In this document: positions 5,719-5,811 of the stretch, in pieces
Layout: each line of letters opens with the position of its first letter
Numbering within the stretch: the first letter of the stretch is position 1
Translations under genes and position numbers: made by a program
Notes under the pieces: generated by a model
The model's input: the letters and a program-made list of their open reading frames with translations, nothing else
Told to the model about the DNA's origin: nothing
Database searches by the model: none
Assembly: GCA_016873595.1 (NCBI GenBank)
Contig: VGWZ01000127.1
Location: 1-5,811 of the forward strand
Reading direction: 5' to 3'
DNA length: 5,811 nt
Source: Nitrospira sp.
GTDB taxonomy: Bacteria > Nitrospirota > Thermodesulfovibrionia > Thermodesulfovibrionales > SM23-35

Positions 5719-5811
5719 CTAATACTTTGTCATTCCCCGACTTGGAGACTGTGTCGCAATTATAGCAGAAGAAAGGGATGAAAGAAGGTCATTTATATGC
5801 TAGAATTCTGT
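5719..5811. other. Repeat-like right edge without a supported gene
   Basis: TGTCATTC at 5728-5735 mirrors GAATGACA at 107-114, so both flanks carry the same short word in inverted orientation. The GAGACTGTGTCGCAA stretch (5745-5759) looks like the edge of a dispersed intergenic repeat. I see no complete gene; a short rightward open stretch begins at an ATG at 5778 and runs off the window. Confidence 0.4.
5759..5764 (-). promoter_or_regulatory. Isolated TATAAT box, possible distal -10
   Basis: A perfect TATAAT reads leftward here, about 147 bases before the first start codon. The positions 17-18 bases further upstream hold a CTTCTT-type word, a poor -35. It also lies inside repeat-like sequence, so it may be chance or belong to the repeat. 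Confidence 0.2.

Noticed and set aside
5778..5811. Rightward ATG with an AAAGG just before it and an open frame of 11 codons to the window edge
   Set aside because: Too short to judge and lies in repeat-like sequence; no recognisable protein start.
5745..5811. 5' end of a group II intron or IS element
   Set aside because: The GTGTCGC word does not match the usual group II start well enough, and no reverse transcriptase or transposase is visible.

Overview
The window carries a single, tightly packed leftward (minus-strand) operon of four genes, bounded by short A+T-rich flanks that hold palindromic repeats. The gene order in transcription is: a secreted tetraheme c-type cytochrome (5612-5109), a large hybrid histidine kinase with a periplasmic heme-c sensor domain (5079-2377), a second histidine kinase with a seven-helix membrane sensor (2368-632), and a stand-alone receiver protein (606-214). 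The gaps between genes are 29, 8 and 25 bases, so co-transcription is very likely.

The organism is a Gram-negative bacterium with periplasmic cytochrome c maturation, probably an anaerobe or respiratory generalist. The cytochrome c554-like protein, the Tll0287-like (DUF3365) heme sensor kinase, the Cys-rich 'CW' module and the short GAAA-loop palindromes recall Nitrospirota, Desulfobacterota, anammox Planctomycetota and related uncultured lineages. I cannot narrow this further from the sequence alone.

Region by region: 1-115 is a cluster of dispersed-repeat-type hairpins. 116-213 is A+T-rich and contains the left copy of a 17-base inverted repeat (174-190). 214-5612 is the operon. 5613-5701 is the A+T-rich leader. 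5702-5718 is the right copy of the 17-base inverted repeat. 5719-5811 is a repeat-like edge with no convincing gene.

Proposed working model (inference): the locus is a respiratory or redox-sensing signalling unit. The tetraheme cytochrome may exchange electrons with the c-heme of the first kinase or with a shared periplasmic redox pool. The two kinases have almost the same catalytic core (about 78% identical over 250 residues by hand alignment) joined to unrelated sensors, so they probably arose by duplication and may act on the same receiver or form mixed dimers. The first kinase carries a 7-cysteine module and two receivers, the second of which has Asn at the phosphoacceptor position. The final gene supplies an intact free receiver. 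No HPt domain or DNA-binding output is encoded in the window, so the final target must lie elsewhere or be reached by protein interaction.
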